DNA of 64,000 bases from Leucocoprinus leucothites (taxonomy: Eukaryota > Basidiomycota > Agaricomycetes > Agaricales > Agaricaceae). The stretch is from NCBI GenBank assembly GCA_013368445.1, contig JAACJO010000002.1:1550001-1614000 (forward strand), in the 5' to 3' direction. The translations under genes and the position numbers were made by a program. Below the pieces are notes generated by a model. That model searched no databases. It was not told the DNA's origin and saw only the letters and a list, made by a program, of their open reading frames with translations. This document shows positions 35,014-47,829 of this stretch, one piece after another (the first letter of the stretch is position 1; every line of letters starts with the position of its first letter).

Positions 35014-38000
35014 TCATCGCGTCTCTGCAACTTCAATGATAACTATCGCCAGACAGATCTCATCGTTCTGCCCAGCATAGATCCCAAATGTGATAACCCC
35101 AATATCCTCCCTCGTGCTCTCTCCCGTAACTTCAGCCGACCCCCTCGTTTCAATTCCGTTCAAATCAACGTGCAGCTGGGACAAGGGTTGTCCAGAAATA
35201 ATCTTCACGTTGTATTCACGAGGCAAAATCACCGGTGTCGTTGAAGATGTCCCCTGAACCCTGGCCGCGATCGATACGGGCGGAATCCGAACAAGGAACT
35301 TAAACTTCTGACCCGGCGTCACGACGACCCTTTTCTCGGTTGGGGCACCCGTAGAAGCGTTGTTCTGCCCGGCGCTCGATGATACTAACGATGAGAACGA
35401 GGACCTCATGTTTGACGAAACCCCAGGCGATGTGACACTCCCTACTTGATTTTTGTCTCCACCAAGGGCCTGCACGTAGTGAAGGCCCATGCTCAGTTCG
35501 TCTGTGCTACCACTCTGCTTCATGCCACCTTGGCCTGGTACGGGCAACTTCATGATTTGCGCCTTGTGACTCGTAATCCGCCTTCCATCCGTAAAGAAAC
35601 TATCTGCCACCGGTATTCCTGTGGTGTTGGACCCAACATTTGGTGACAGTGAAGGAACCGGAACTCGTGTCGAACTCGTAAATGGCATCAGCCTAGGCCG
35701 CACTACAACAGGTGTGGGTGATACCGGAGATACGTCAGCCATGACGCCGACCAAGGGTGAATCCTGTGAAAATACAGTAAGGCTCTTATTGCTCCTAGTG
35801 CTCGTCCTTGAGGGAGGCCGCAGGTGGCGCTGTCGTACTGATTCAACATCAGTTCTTGTATTAATGAAGTGGAGAAATTCATTTTACTTACCTTCGTCAA
35901 AGTGGACCTGCGTTTTTGGCTTTGGTCTACCAAAATCTCCACGCCTTTGCGGAATGGAATACGCAGCGGTCGACGACGAAGGTGAACCCGTGAAATTCGT
36001 GCTTTCAGGGTTGCTTGTCCCCCTAAACAAGTTAGCGGGGTACGCGTCGACCATATGCTCGAAAGGCAGAACATCAACCTCTGGAGGAACCGTTTTCGCA
36101 CGAATAAGGACAGGTCTCGCATTTGCTGCAGATCGGCCTTCACTCGACATAGTCCATCGCCGTTTTGGGGAACATTTATCACCAACATATCGCACCGTCT
36201 GCTTCAGCTTTGCAAAGAACTCGCGCTTGCTCATCCTCCCAGAGCTCTGTGCACTTGGTGTTCTAGTCTGATTCGCACCATCTCCACTACGCTCATGCAC
36301 CCGACGCAGACCCAAGCCCACCCTATCTCCCTGGTGGCCAGGTTTAAGTATCGGCGTCTTCGATCCAAACACTCGTGGGCTGAGCTTCCCAGCCCACCTT
36401 CGAGTCTGACTTGCAGGACTTCCATTTTCAAGACCATACCATTTCCTATCTTTCTCACTCCAAGCATGCCTCCCTTCTTCTCCAGTAAGCGCCGTATCTT
36501 CTACCCTTGCCACCCTTCTCACAATAGCCAATAAACCACCAACTAAACACAGTCCTCCCAGAATTCCAAAAGTGATGGCTAGAGCCAGAACAAGTTTAGC
36601 ATGTTGACCACTTGAGAGACCGGCCCAATGTCCTCGATGCGTCTTCTTAGTATTCTCAGGCGCAGTCACGTATATCGGCATACTCGCATGAGAAGTTGAC
36701 CGTGTGATGTGCGAAAATGCGATGAACGTGACAAGTATGTGCATTGTGGGACAGTCATCTGGAACGGTGCCTTCTAAGAGTGATGACCCCGTAAGATGAA
36801 GCCAAGGTTCCGTGTCCGAAGGTTCGTATATCATCGACAAATCAACGTCCCCGCTCGTTTCAAATGGCGAGCCAGTAAAATAGCCCGCCAAGTTGAAAGA
36901 AATTTCATCACCAGGTGCAGCATATATCGTTGGAAGATCTCCCTGAGTAAAATATGAAGGGACCACAGCGATTGAAACGCTGGTGTTAAATGCTTGATTA
37001 AAATTTGTTTCGATTTTCACCGGCAGAGCCAACTTCTGTCCTGCAAGGTCGGATCGTGGTTTCCCAGAGAGCGTGCGATTGAGAGGCGTATACCGCAACC
37101 AGTCTTCATGGCCTGAAACATCGATATTCAAACTCGAGATATTCTGAGCATGTATCGGCTTTCCATCCACGAAGATACCAGCAAAGTCCGCAGGCGAGTT
37201 GAGGCTGATCTGAAAATGTTTCGTGCTTGTGACATTGATTGTTGGCATCGATGACTGGATAGAGAGCTCGTGTGTAGCCACAACCAGATCAAACGGCATA
37301 ACACCAGCCGTGTATCCCTCCTGATCAGAGCAGTGAAGTCGAAGATTAAGAAAGATAGGCGTGGGTTGATCTTTTTCCACAGGAGTAACACCGTTCAGAG
37401 TAATCTCATGAGGATTAAAAACCAGCCACTTCGGAAGATCGCTGCCATTGGCCTGTCGTACATTATAGAATAGCCCTTTTGACGCGGGTTCTGGTGTACC
37501 AGGTTCGAACGTGTTGTATTCAAAACCGACACTGAAAGACCATTTTGAAGGGATCCGCACCACAGGTTTGTCGGTTGCCAGGTAAGACCCAGGCAAAGGA
37601 AAGAAGACCGAGGACATGGAAGGATTCTCCGACATGAACTGTGCAGCGATGGATATCCTAGGGATAGGTGGTGGACTCTGGGAGACGTATAGCGAAACAT
37701 GAGACGATGCGTTCGAGCTTGACCCCCGAGCGGTGACAGTGACTTGATGAAAACCTTCGTCCCCTTTTGAAGGAGTTCCAGCGAACGCGAAGCCCTGAGC
37801 ATCAAAGCCCAACCATCCAGGTAACGGTGACGTGGAAAGTTCGACGTGTTCATCAGAAGAGCGAAAGGTATCAGAAGCAGGAGTCCAGGACCAATAGTTG
37901 CCAACGCGAGCGACTGGAGGAAGTTGGTTGATTAAAGGGTTCCCTACAGTGATATCGGAGCTGGCACAGAGGGTAACGGGAACCAGACAAAGAAATGCAA

Positions 38001-38052
38001 AAAGAGCGACTGTCATAGGAGCGAGCGAGTATGGAGAGTGATTTGTGGACAT
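35014..38052 (-). CDS. Axl2-like transmembrane protein with cadherin-like repeats
   Basis: Two exons (35892-38052, 35014-35837) give 994 residues. The start at 38052 leaves a fitting signal peptide (hydrophobic core about residues 13-25, cut near TLCASS). The frame upstream opens only with TTG. The outer part (to about 485) has repeated cadherin-like dystroglycan-type domains: VGNYWSWTPASDTF, LPGWLGFDAQGFAFAGTP, and a second set ending in LPKWLVFNPHEITLNG. Several N-glycosylation sites are present. One helix (about 490-515) is followed by basic residues and a 480-residue Ser/Thr/Pro-rich tail. The layout matches Axl2/Bud10, a plasma-membrane landmark for axial budding and septin recruitment in yeast. 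In a filamentous basidiomycete a role in polarity or septation is only inferred. The intron is 54 nt. Confidence 0.85.
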
Positions 38053-38414
38053 CGCCCCGAGGACGACTCGGCCAGCGAGTAGTGCGCAGTGACTTTCGAG
38101 TTCAACAATTCTGAATGACGTATTCGGTACAACGTTCAACAAATCAGAGCCGAGGCCGAAAACGACAGAATCAATACAACGCAAAACAAACTTGACACAT
38201 CATTACATTTTCTGCAACATGCAGCCACTGGTATTGAATCTTCATTACAAGAACTGCTTTAACTTGGCACAAAAAAGTTCTCTAGATACGCGGGGGAAAG
38301 GAAATGCTTACGGGAATGTGAAATATCATAACTATGTAGCACACGGAATCCATACAAAAAAGTGAGCTGAGCAACAACAAAAAAAAAACACATAAATCAT
38401 CAAATCACGCAGAC

Positions 38415-41400
38415 CTAAAGGTACACGCTCAGCCCAGCCGCCTGAACCTTTCCTGGCTGCTCGGCATTGAGGAGACTAAGGAGGCTGATCAGCTCCCCAC
38501 GGATTTCGTCACCAACCTGATCGGGACCATTGGGGTCGAGAACGACGGCAAAGGTTTTAAGCAGATGATCGAGGTGAGGAAGGAGGGAAGCGCCGTTATT
38601 TTGGAAAAGGTGGAAGATAGCACGGAAGACAGGTCGGTTCTCGAGATAATCATTCTTCAAAGGAAGAGCAGCAATGAATGTAGGAAGGACCTGCTCAAGA
38701 GGAATAGCAGCAGTATTTCGGACAATCAAACGAGCAACGGCACCAGCAGCATTGTCCTTGGCGTTGAGTCGAGCTGCAGGGGAGTCTGGGGTGACGTCAA
38801 ATAGCGGCCGGAGTGCACCGAGAAGGTGAAGGTATTGAGGGGAGAGATCAACCTTGGAGTTCTCAACAAGGAGACCGGTGGCAAAGGCTGCGTTACTGAG
38901 AACTTCGAGCTCGGGGTCACTGAGAGCCTTGTAGAAGAGCTCAAGAAGAGGCTCTGTCGACGGTGTGACGGCATCTTTCATTCCACCGATCACCTCAGCA
39001 AGGCAACCGATAGAGGAAGACCGATCACTCAAGGAACGGCCTTTTTTCTACAGATATGGCAAATGAGCTCAACATGCATTCGTTTGAACGTGTCGTGTGA
39101 CGTACGTAGTATTTGGCGATAAGAGGGAAGAAGGTATTGAAAGGTTGGCCAAAATCAGCACCAAGCCCAGCGGCAAGGGCAGCGACGAGATCACCAGCAG
39201 ATGAGATGAGGACAGAATCGTATTCAGCCTGGTCCTCAGGAGCGTCATCATCTTCATCTTGATCAGGATCCTGTTGGCAGAAAGCTTTTTGTTCCAGAAT
39301 CTGGATGGCAATGTTGCAGATGTCCTCGAGGCCTGAGATCACGAATCAATTCTCACTACTCATAAATGCGAGCGAATTACGTACGGTTCTCGAAGAATGC
39401 AGGGCCAATCTTGGTGATTGTTTCCGCAAGGCCAACACAAAGAGCAGACGCAACAGACCTGCAAAAGAGCAAAGTCAGATGTTGTTCCGGATACACGCGA
39501 ATTATTGGATAGGAAAATCAGAGATAGAAAATATAGTCTCATAGCATATGCATCGAAGTGAGCTGAGTTAATCTTTCATCGTGGAAAAAGGGAAGAGAAA
39601 CTCTCGTTCAATAAGAGGGAGGGAACTCACTTGTTATCTTCTGTCTCGTACATCTCCAAGAGGGGGCCAACTGCATGATTGATGAGTTCAGTGACGTTGG
39701 AGTCCAAAGTGACACTCTAGAAGTAAAGTCAGTCATCAAAACACCGCGGAGACATATCAACTCACGGAAGTCTTTCCAGGCACCCACTCAGGTGGGCTGC
39801 TAAGATCGTAAAAAGTGCGGACGATTTCCAGGAGAGAGTCAGTTGTGCTCTTGCGAATACCCTCATAGTAATGCGTGAGGAGGGCGACGAGTTCGACCGT
39901 ACATCCTTCAACATAAGGCAAGAAGTGGTTCTGCGTCGCAGCAAAGAGTGTACCAATAGTATCGGCAGCGATTTCTTTCTCGACTGCAATCGCACTATTA
40001 ACGTCCATCATCTTCTCGATGTCAATATCCTCCAACTCGACAACGGCGTTGCCGTTAGCATCCTCCTCAGCGGTTCCACCATCGGAACCGAAGACTGCAG
40101 CTGCCTCAGAGACGGACACTTAATGAAAAAAATCAGTGCGAAGTACTTTGATTTCGCGAGAAAGTACATACCAGAGAGGTTCTCATCCCCGTGCTCGTTT
40201 TGTTTGCAACTACTCAGAAGAGGAGGAATAACGTTGGGGAGGTAAGGGGCGAAATCCTCCCCAAACACACGGGCCATAACACCGAAGAAGAGGAAGCTAC
40301 ACTCCCTAAGCCTAGCGCTGCCAAGTTCGATACCTTGGAAGGCCTGCTTCATCATGTCTGGGAAGTAGGGACGGAAAACGTCCTTTCCAACGGCCTCTGC
40401 GAATGTGCCGATAGCATCCATGGTGATTCCACGGAGTTCAGTCTCTTCCCCTTCGCCGGTAAGGAGGAGGAAGTGCGAGAGGACTTCCATGGTTGGCTGG
40501 AAGTAAGGAAGGAAGCGTTCCTTGGAAGCATGGGCTGCACTTCCAATGGCACCAGTGACGACGGACTTGACAGGTATGGGCGCAGTCTTAAGAAGACCGG
40601 CAAGGCGTTCCATAATCAATTGGAGGTACTGATCGATGACGTCGTGCAAGATTTCAAGGAGGGCATCAAGGGCGGTGCAAGCCGAGCGTTGAGTAGCTTC
40701 GTCGTTAATGAGGTTCATGATAGCCTGTAATTAGCTAGTCAGAAGGATTCTGTGAGATTATTAGGGATAAGACCTACTGGAACAAGAACACTGTGCTTGG
40801 CGACACACTCGTCCTCGAGCCATTCACACAAGCAACTGACGGCAACGCAAGTCGCCTTCCTGACGGAGGCGTCGCCGTCCTGCAAACCGGCCTCGATGAC
40901 GGGCCAAACTTCGCTCATCAAGGGGGTCATGAATTCACTGCAGCCCTCTACGGAAACACCCAAAGCGAGCATAGCACCTCGCCTGTGGGTGGGATCTTGA
41001 GAGGTGAAATATCCGACAATGAGCTGGCGAAGAGGAGGGAACACCTGTGAAGGGGGCAGGTTTGTACTCAAACCGTCGATGATGCGGAGGGCGGACTAGG
41101 TAAATAAGGTCAAGGGAAATGATGCTGGGCATGTAAGTGGTCTACGTACGCGGGACGGGGAGTCATCGTCGATATCTTCAGGCTCGTCTTCAGTGGTGAC
41201 AGGCATAAGACCTTCGAGAATAGCACCCGCAAGATTGTGACTTTGGACCTTAGATTTTTTGCTGATATAGGGTCAGTAGTTATGGATGAAGGAGAGGGAT
41301 GTAAACATACTATTGAACTGTCCAATTTAGAGCGTTGAGAGCCATCACTCGAACCTCATTATCAAACTCCTTGTTTCCCCCGCACTGGAGGAGGAACTGG

Positions 41401-42546
41401 GCAAGTTCGGGGATGTGTTTGCTCAAAATGGGAACCTCCTACAAGATAATAGTGAGTATCAATGTCGATGAGAGGCACTGGGGGTAACGTACAAGGATGA
41501 GCAAAGTCTCCAAAACATCAAAAAGTTGCCTGGCTCCGGTTTCGTTTCCGGACTGTACACATTGACCAATCACCTGGATCATGCTGGGAAGGAGTGCTTG
41601 GTACGACCGCTAGAATAGAGTAAGCCTCAGAATGCACCAGTAAAACCACTCAGGACTTACAATCTCGGTTTTATTATCGGAATCAAGGTATTGAGCGATG
41701 AGGCCGAGGGATCTGGACTCTGATTAATTACCCTGAAGGTGCAATATATATCTGGTGACTAACCTGACGGTGGTGATTCGGACATCCTCACTCGCAGGGT
41801 CGTGTAAGAGCTGCCCAAAGAGTTTGAAGAGATTTTCAAGATGCTCTTGGAAACCCTCAACGATGTTCTCAAGAACGGTGAAGAGGATATATGAGCCAAC
41901 TTCTCGGTGAGCAGCGTTCGTTGATGTGCAGGACTGATGGAGGAAGGGAAGGAGTTCAGGCCAGGTGCCCTCCGGGAATTCAACGGCAGCGATGGCAGCG
42001 ACGACGCGAGCAGCGGAATGGCGAACAAGTTTGCTGATGAGATTCTGTAAGTCAGATGACCCTGGATATTTTGAAAAACACAACAAACTTGGTTTCGCTG
42101 AGGATGAACTCAGGCAGTTTGGCCTTGATCTCATCGCGTTGAACTTTACTTAGGAGTGTCCAGAGAGCCCCGCTCTTTTGGCTGACGCGTTTTCGCATCT
42201 CGACAGCAGCAAGTTGTTTCACCTACTCTGCTATCAGTTGCTTATCGTGAAGTGGGTAGCATGAGACGACCCACCGCCTGCTGAGGGGAGGTTGCGAGGA
42301 TCGCGGCGAGGGCGGGAATGCATGCCGGGTTTTTGTAGAATTCTTGATTAAGCTGAGCTGTTGCCTATGGTCGAGGATATGAGAGAAAATAAGCTGAAGA
42401 AAATGTCGAGGCGCTTACGGCTTTCAGCTGGTTGGTATCATTAGATGTAGATTGAACAAGAAGATCATGGAGACGTTGCATAGACGCGGGCTGCAGAGAA
42501 TGAGCAAGTGATAACAGAGACCCAAAAAGAGAATACCAACATCCAT
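38415..42546 (-). CDS. KAP123: Importin beta family karyopherin Kap123 (importin-4 type)
   Basis: Many exons join to a HEAT-repeat protein of roughly 1,050 residues. The N-terminus reads MQRLHDLLVQSTSNDTNQLKA (shown in two parts across the splice) and is followed by ACIPALAAILATSPQQAV and KLVRHSAARVVAAIAA, typical of Kap123. Later repeats include FLPYFQPTMEVLSHFLLL and SSSIGCLAEVIGGMKDAVTP. An acidic loop lies between repeats (DPDQDEDDDAPEDQAEYDS). Kap123 carries ribosomal proteins and histones H3/H4 into the nucleus. The first exon is only ATG GAT (42541-42546), giving an MDPASMQ start after a 50-nt intron with a weak donor. The alternative start is the ATG at 42481. It shares a very short gap with the next plus-strand gene. 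Confidence 0.92.
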
Positions 42547-42596
42547 GGCTAAATAGAGGCGGAGAGAAAAGACGGGGAGGGGAAGAGGATCAGAGG

Positions 42597-43229
42597 ATGA
42601 GGATAGATGATGTGAATTAAGATCACAAATTTTTTGTCGGAGTTGGCCGATTATCTATCACAGGCGCTAACATCAACCAAATCATCGATCAACTCTATTT
42701 CCGCACACAAATCTAGCCTTGTCCTGCTATGTCTAGTCTCTCTTCTACTCGGCTCGATTGAAGCTTTCGACCGATGGTTTATTAGCAGCATCTGCGGCTC
42801 CGCTTCTCCTCGGGGTTCTTCCTGCCTCTCCCACCACCACCCACCTGCGTAGGAAGCAATCACCCCTCCATGTCCCCCAGAGGCCTACATACCCGGTCGT
42901 AAGTTCTGATTCAATTTACACTCTCCAAACCCAGAATTACTTATGTGACTGTCAATTCAGGAACCAGATAAGGCCCTGTGTGCTGCGCAAACGGACTCAG
43001 GGCGCTCCCCAGACAAAGAGCCGTTCTGCTCGCACTCGGACGCCTCTAATGCGTCGCTGTGTTTTACTCTGGAAGCGCTTGAGCAGTATTATCCGTGAGC
43101 ACCTGTCTCGCAATCCGGCAACGCCTTTCCCAACGTATGGGTTTGAGCGCGTAATGGAACCATTGTCTTATAGAGAATGAAAGTGCAAATATCTTTAGAA
43201 CGAATTTCAACGACCTGTACTTAGAGTAG
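42597..43229 (+). CDS. Small single-pass membrane or secreted protein, unknown (spliced model)
   Basis: Five exons (42597-42611, 42664-42776, 42853-42898, 42961-43094, 43199-43229) join in frame to 112 residues with GT..AG at every intron. The model has a hydrophobic stretch SSLVLLCLVSLLLGSIEAF (about 24-42) that could be a signal anchor. A Cys-containing soluble part follows with EPDKALCAAQTDSGRSP and SLCFTLEALEQYYP, ending in NFNDLYLE. The third and fourth introns have clear GTAAGT/GTGAGC donors, and codon flow across them is natural, so the C-terminal two thirds is fairly convincing. The first exon (MRIDD) is the weakest part, because it puts the start only 50 bases from the Kap123 start. 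I do not recognise the protein. Confidence 0.45.
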
Positions 43230-43383
43230 GATTGGGACAAGTGTTGCATGATCTGATGGGAGATTTTTTTTCGCTCCGTGTTCCGGTGTGCATGAGACCC
43301 CCGAAATTAACAAGGTCAAACATCCGTTGGACTTTCCGACAGTCCCGACCACCGATCACTCTCCTGAGTTGTATTCCAGAGAG

Positions 43384-45150
43384 ATGTCCCTTCTCCAGCG
43401 CGGCATTTCTCAGTCTTTGCTTCGTAACCGTCTCATTCACCCACATCATGTAAATGTTGTTACTCGTCGCTGTGCATCTACCTCAACGTCCCCAGCCTCG
43501 AACTCTTGGAGAACTGCTGCGTACGCAACAGTATTCGTGGTTTCTACAGGTGTTTTCGCCGCGTACTACTTTGATGCGCGCTCTGCTATGCACCGCTATG
43601 TCTTGACACCCGTTTTGAGAAATATGTTTGATGCCGAAACCGGCCACAAAATTGCTGTCAAGGTGTTACGGACTGGATTGGGTCCAACGGACCCGGTGGC
43701 TGATGATGCAAGGCTCAAATTCCAAGTATGTTGTCCTTTGTCAGTTGGTCTTCAGTGCTCATTCCGTTCAAGCTATGGGGAGAAGATTTGTCAAATCCCA
43801 TCGGCATTGCAGCGGGGTTTGACAAGGACGGCGAGGCCATCGATGGTACGGCCACTTTCACTTCAAAGAAACGTACCTGAGGGGCATAAACACATCACAG
43901 GTCTTTATGACTTGGGATTCAGCTGGGTAGAGATTGGTAGTATCACACCAAAGCCACAGGTGAGTAAATGAATCGCGCCTGTGCCTCGTCTAAACGTCGT
44001 TACAGGCTGGAAACCCTCGTCCTCGTGTCTTCCGATTACCCGAAGACGATGCGTTAATCAACCGTTATGGTTTTCCTTCGGAAGGTCACCCTACCGTACT
44101 TTCACGACTCCTTGCCCGCATCCCAAGATTCACAACAGGTCCCGAGCGTGCTTCGCTCCGCGATGGTTCCATGCTTGCCGTCAACCTCGGGAAAAACAAG
44201 GAGTCTCCTGCTGATTCAATAGACGACTATGTCAACGGTGTACGGACGTTTGGTCCTTACGCAGATGTACTCGTGGTCAACGTGTCGAGTCCAAACACGC
44301 CTGGTCTACGGTAAGAACTTTGATGAATTCCGGTGATATACAAACCTCATTGTAAGATTCAAGTGGTCTGCAAAATAAGGACTCCCTGGAAAAACTTCTG
44401 CTTGGAGTCACTAAGGCCCGAGATGAACTCGAGCCTTCAGTTCTCACCTACCGAAAGCCTAGGCTTGTCCTCAAAATTGCGCCAGACCTCAATGAATCTC
44501 AGCTTGCGGACATTGCGGACGTTGTCAAAGGCAATAGTATTGACGGCGTTATTGTCAGTAACACAACTATCCAACGACCTTCCCACCTCAAAAATGGTAA
44601 GCTTTCCTTGTATTTCAGGGTTTCATGATTTCCCTGACATATCTCAGCCTCCAAGGTCGAGACGGGCGGTCTCTCAGGAGTTCCCATCAAACCACTTTCC
44701 TTGAAAGCTCTCCAGACACTGCGTTCTCACCTTCCGGCCAACATCCCCATTATTGGTGCAGGTGGCATCTGGACTGGTCAAGATGCACTTGATTTCGCCA
44801 AGGCTGGGGCTGAAATGGTCCAAATCTACACGAGTTTTGGATATAACGGCGTTGGGACATGTCGACGTATCAAAGATGAGCTTGTCCAGCTTCTTGAAAA
44901 CGAGGGGAAGTCATGGGGACAGATTGTGAAGGGGGCTGTCGACAAACACAGTTGGAAGGAACCTGAACCCAAACCGACTATGGTGGAACAGCTGAAAACC
45001 GAAGCAGAAGAATTGAAGAGTTATCTGGGTTTGGGCGAGAAAGGAGAAAAAGTTGAGGGTGCGAAGGAGCCTGCTCCTGCACCCCAGTCTGAAAAGACGC
45101 CGGGAGAGGAGGCTGAGCTGAAGGGTGCTGCTCAGGCTTCGGTTCTCTGA
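43384..45150 (+). CDS. Dihydroorotate dehydrogenase, mitochondrial class 2
   Basis: About seven exons give a protein of roughly 510 residues. The N-terminus is basic and Ser-rich (mitochondrial targeting), then one helix ([19 protein letters not shown]) anchors it in the inner membrane, as in quinone-linked class 2 enzymes. FMN and substrate motifs are present: [57 protein letters not shown], the [11 protein letters not shown] loop, [60 protein letters not shown]. The active-site serine of class 2 enzymes lies in the NVSSPNT loop. It oxidises dihydroorotate to orotate in pyrimidine synthesis and passes electrons to ubiquinone. After the usual end there is an extra tail of about 65 Lys/Glu/Pro/Ala residues. 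Confidence 0.96.
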
Positions 45151-45377
45151 GCTTTAGATTCAATAGACTTGTAGACTTTCTGGGGGGACACTCACAGATA
45201 AGATAAGATGTTTGCGTGCGTCAATCAGACATCAGATCAAGCGAGGTGCGGCCAGGTGCGGCCCTAGCTCCGGTTTATGTACTATCACACTAGGGGTGAC
45301 TTGACCCCTTGTCGTCTCTTTTGTTCCCCTTCTATGGGTCCCTCTTGCACGTTTCTGTTAACTATACCTCTTACCTC

Positions 45378-46856
45378 ATGAGCCCTAAGCAAATCGCTAC
45401 AGCATCCTCTCCTTCTCGATCTACCCAAAAGGCCCGTGGCCAAGAAGCTTCACCTCAAAAACAGCGCACGCTAGTGCAAGCGTTGAGCTCGATGCATGTT
45501 ACACCACCGAGCAAACAGTCGCTCGTTTCAGCTGTGACTGATACCACGAAAACATGTATTTCTACCCACTTCACTTACGGCGAACGAGATGAGTCAGGCT
45601 ACGCTCGGGTCTTTGATGCTCAAACTGGCACAGAACTCATACGACATAATGATCTTTGGTTTTATGATGGGAGTCTTGTGTGCCGAGCTGAGAATGTGCT
45701 GTTCAGAGTGCACATGTCTTTGTTGGCCAGACAATCGGCGTGTTTTGAGGACATGTTGGCTATTCCACAGCCGGAGGAAGAGCTGGATGAGAAGACTGGT
45801 TTTGATTTATCGCAGGAGAAGGATGCGAGGGTCGGAAGTAAAGGGTTCAAAGGACGGATACCTATCATTGTTTTACATGATTTGGCGGAGGATGTCGAGA
45901 ATCTATTGAGGGCATTGATAGATGGACCGTGAGTTCGTCAAGTTCATTCACGTAAATCCCTCCTTGACATGGCATGTTTTGCCGCATAGGGTCTTTGGAA
46001 ATAACGGCCGTGAGGACTTTCGTGTAGTGTCAGGGATTCTCCGACTGGCGACGAAATATCTATTCGAGTCTTTGAGAGCCATTGCGCTAAGCCACCTGAG
46101 CGCAGCTTGGCCTCCGACACTGAAAGGTTGGGAAGCGCGAGAAGATTGTGCACAGTCGTACGAGTTGGATCACTCGCACCAGCCAAGACTTTACCCTCAC
46201 CCATTCGTGAGTGACTTCCTTATTCCTCACTGATAGTTGAACCAATACTCCATTGTCAGCTAATCATAAATCTTGCAAGAGAAATAGAAGCCCCTGAACT
46301 ACTTCCTGCTGCATTTTACGACATTTCACGATACAGTTATGCTCAAATCTTTGAACCTGGTGACGACAACCCATTCGGCATATACCCCTCCCCATATCCT
46401 ACATTATGCCCCTCCGATATGCAACGATTCACAATCGGGAAAGAAGCAATACAACACATGGTCACTAACCTCATCCAAGCAATGGGGAACAGTTTACCAA
46501 ACCGACAACCCTCACTACATTCCTCTTATAGCGGAAACCGACGATCTAATACTGGAATCTGCGTTTCTGCTACAGGGTGCAAAAAGGATTTCTCAGAACT
46601 TATGGATCTTGCTACGCAACATTATTTGTTTGATAGGGAGAGAGGATCGTGTGATCCTTTGTATGTGGCGGAAGAGTTGGGTCAGTTGAAGGGGACAGAG
46701 TTTTCGGAATGTAAGGCGTGTGCTTTGTCGTTGGAGTGTTGGGCTTCGAGGGAGAGAGAGAGGGTTTGGAGAATGATTCCGGGATGGTTTAGGCTGGACT
46801 CTATTCCTGGTGGCGGCGTGCAGTCAGCTACTATGGTCCCAGCTAGTGTGATCTAA
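45378..46856 (+). CDS. BTB/POZ domain protein
   Basis: Three exons join at 45928/45991 (approximately) and 46206/46260 to about 450 residues. After a Ser/Lys-rich head comes a BTB-type region with FYDGSLVCRAENVLFRVHMSLLARQSACFEDML, given here only as its landmarks: LWFYDGSLV, LFRVHMSLLA and FEDML. An acidic insert and IPIIVLHDLAEDVENLLRAL follow, then, after the splice, a helical part (LRLATKYLFESLR). This is the form seen in the large BTB families of Agaricomycetes, which may serve as Cul3 adaptors or scaffolds. The C-terminal 150 residues have a Cys-containing stretch (CKACALSLECW) with no match that I know. The start is the ATG at 45378, since the frame upstream has no ATG. Confidence 0.75.
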
Positions 46857-47829
46857 GTCTGGATGAATTTTTTGGGGGTATGAATTAGTCTCCCGCAGTC
46901 AGATTCAACTGTGAGTGCTTATGATCTTCGATTTACCGCACTTGGTAAGATAGCTTGACGTGTATCGACTGTCTTCCAATATTGGTTAGATACTCATAAT
47001 GTCTCGTGTATAGCATGTCCACTCCTGTACTTGATATGTTCTATATGTATCACAAATTGGGGGCTTTTATTATGCAGTTACAGAGGGCGAGACCCCGGAG
47101 AATTTCACTCCGTCCCGGAACTGGCTCCTAGCAAATTCCTCGGAGAACGACCAGGCTTGTGCTAGCAACCCAAAAATCTTGATATGCTTTACCAGGAGGG
47201 CGATACTCTCTGCTCCGGTATGTGATTGATTAATGCATTCATCTTAGACTTACCACCCGGAAGCTTTTCTTCCCGGATCTAAATAAGCTTTTAAACCTTC
47301 AGAAGCACGTGTGGCTGTGCTGAATTCCTCTTTTCGCTACTGCATCGTCGACAACGAAAAGCGAGAAAACACATACACCTTTCACCGGTCAACTCTTAAG
47401 CGCACGAAGTTTTCAAGTGATATTGACGTTCCGAATTCTGTAACCATGCGCGGAACCCACGATAATTGCAATAGGTCACTCACTACCTCTCTATACCACC
47501 CGAACCTCTGTTGCAAGTTTTATCTATTTCGGTAGCTTTCCCGAATCTTTAAAGACTAGATGGCGGAGACGGAAGGACTGGCAACGGGCACATCATGATG
47601 AGGCGCCCCATTGCCTGACTGCCATCAAAACATGGGGACCCTGCAAGCCATCAAGATATTCCAGATTTCGTATTGGTTTCCTTTTCCAGTTTAAAAACAC
47701 CGCCGCAACACCACAAGTAACACAGGAGACAAGCGCCCAAACATTTCTTACCAACTAACGCCATCCTGAAGTTGACAGAACTATTGTTCTGCCCTTCCTT
47801 CTTCCAAGTGCGGCACCTTTTCTCTTCCA
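46857..47829. other. 1 kb intergenic; nothing recognised
   Basis: No supported gene. A CACGTG lies near 47306. The last 200 bases before the ATG at 47830 are likely promoter and leader of the membrane protein gene. Confidence 0.4.
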
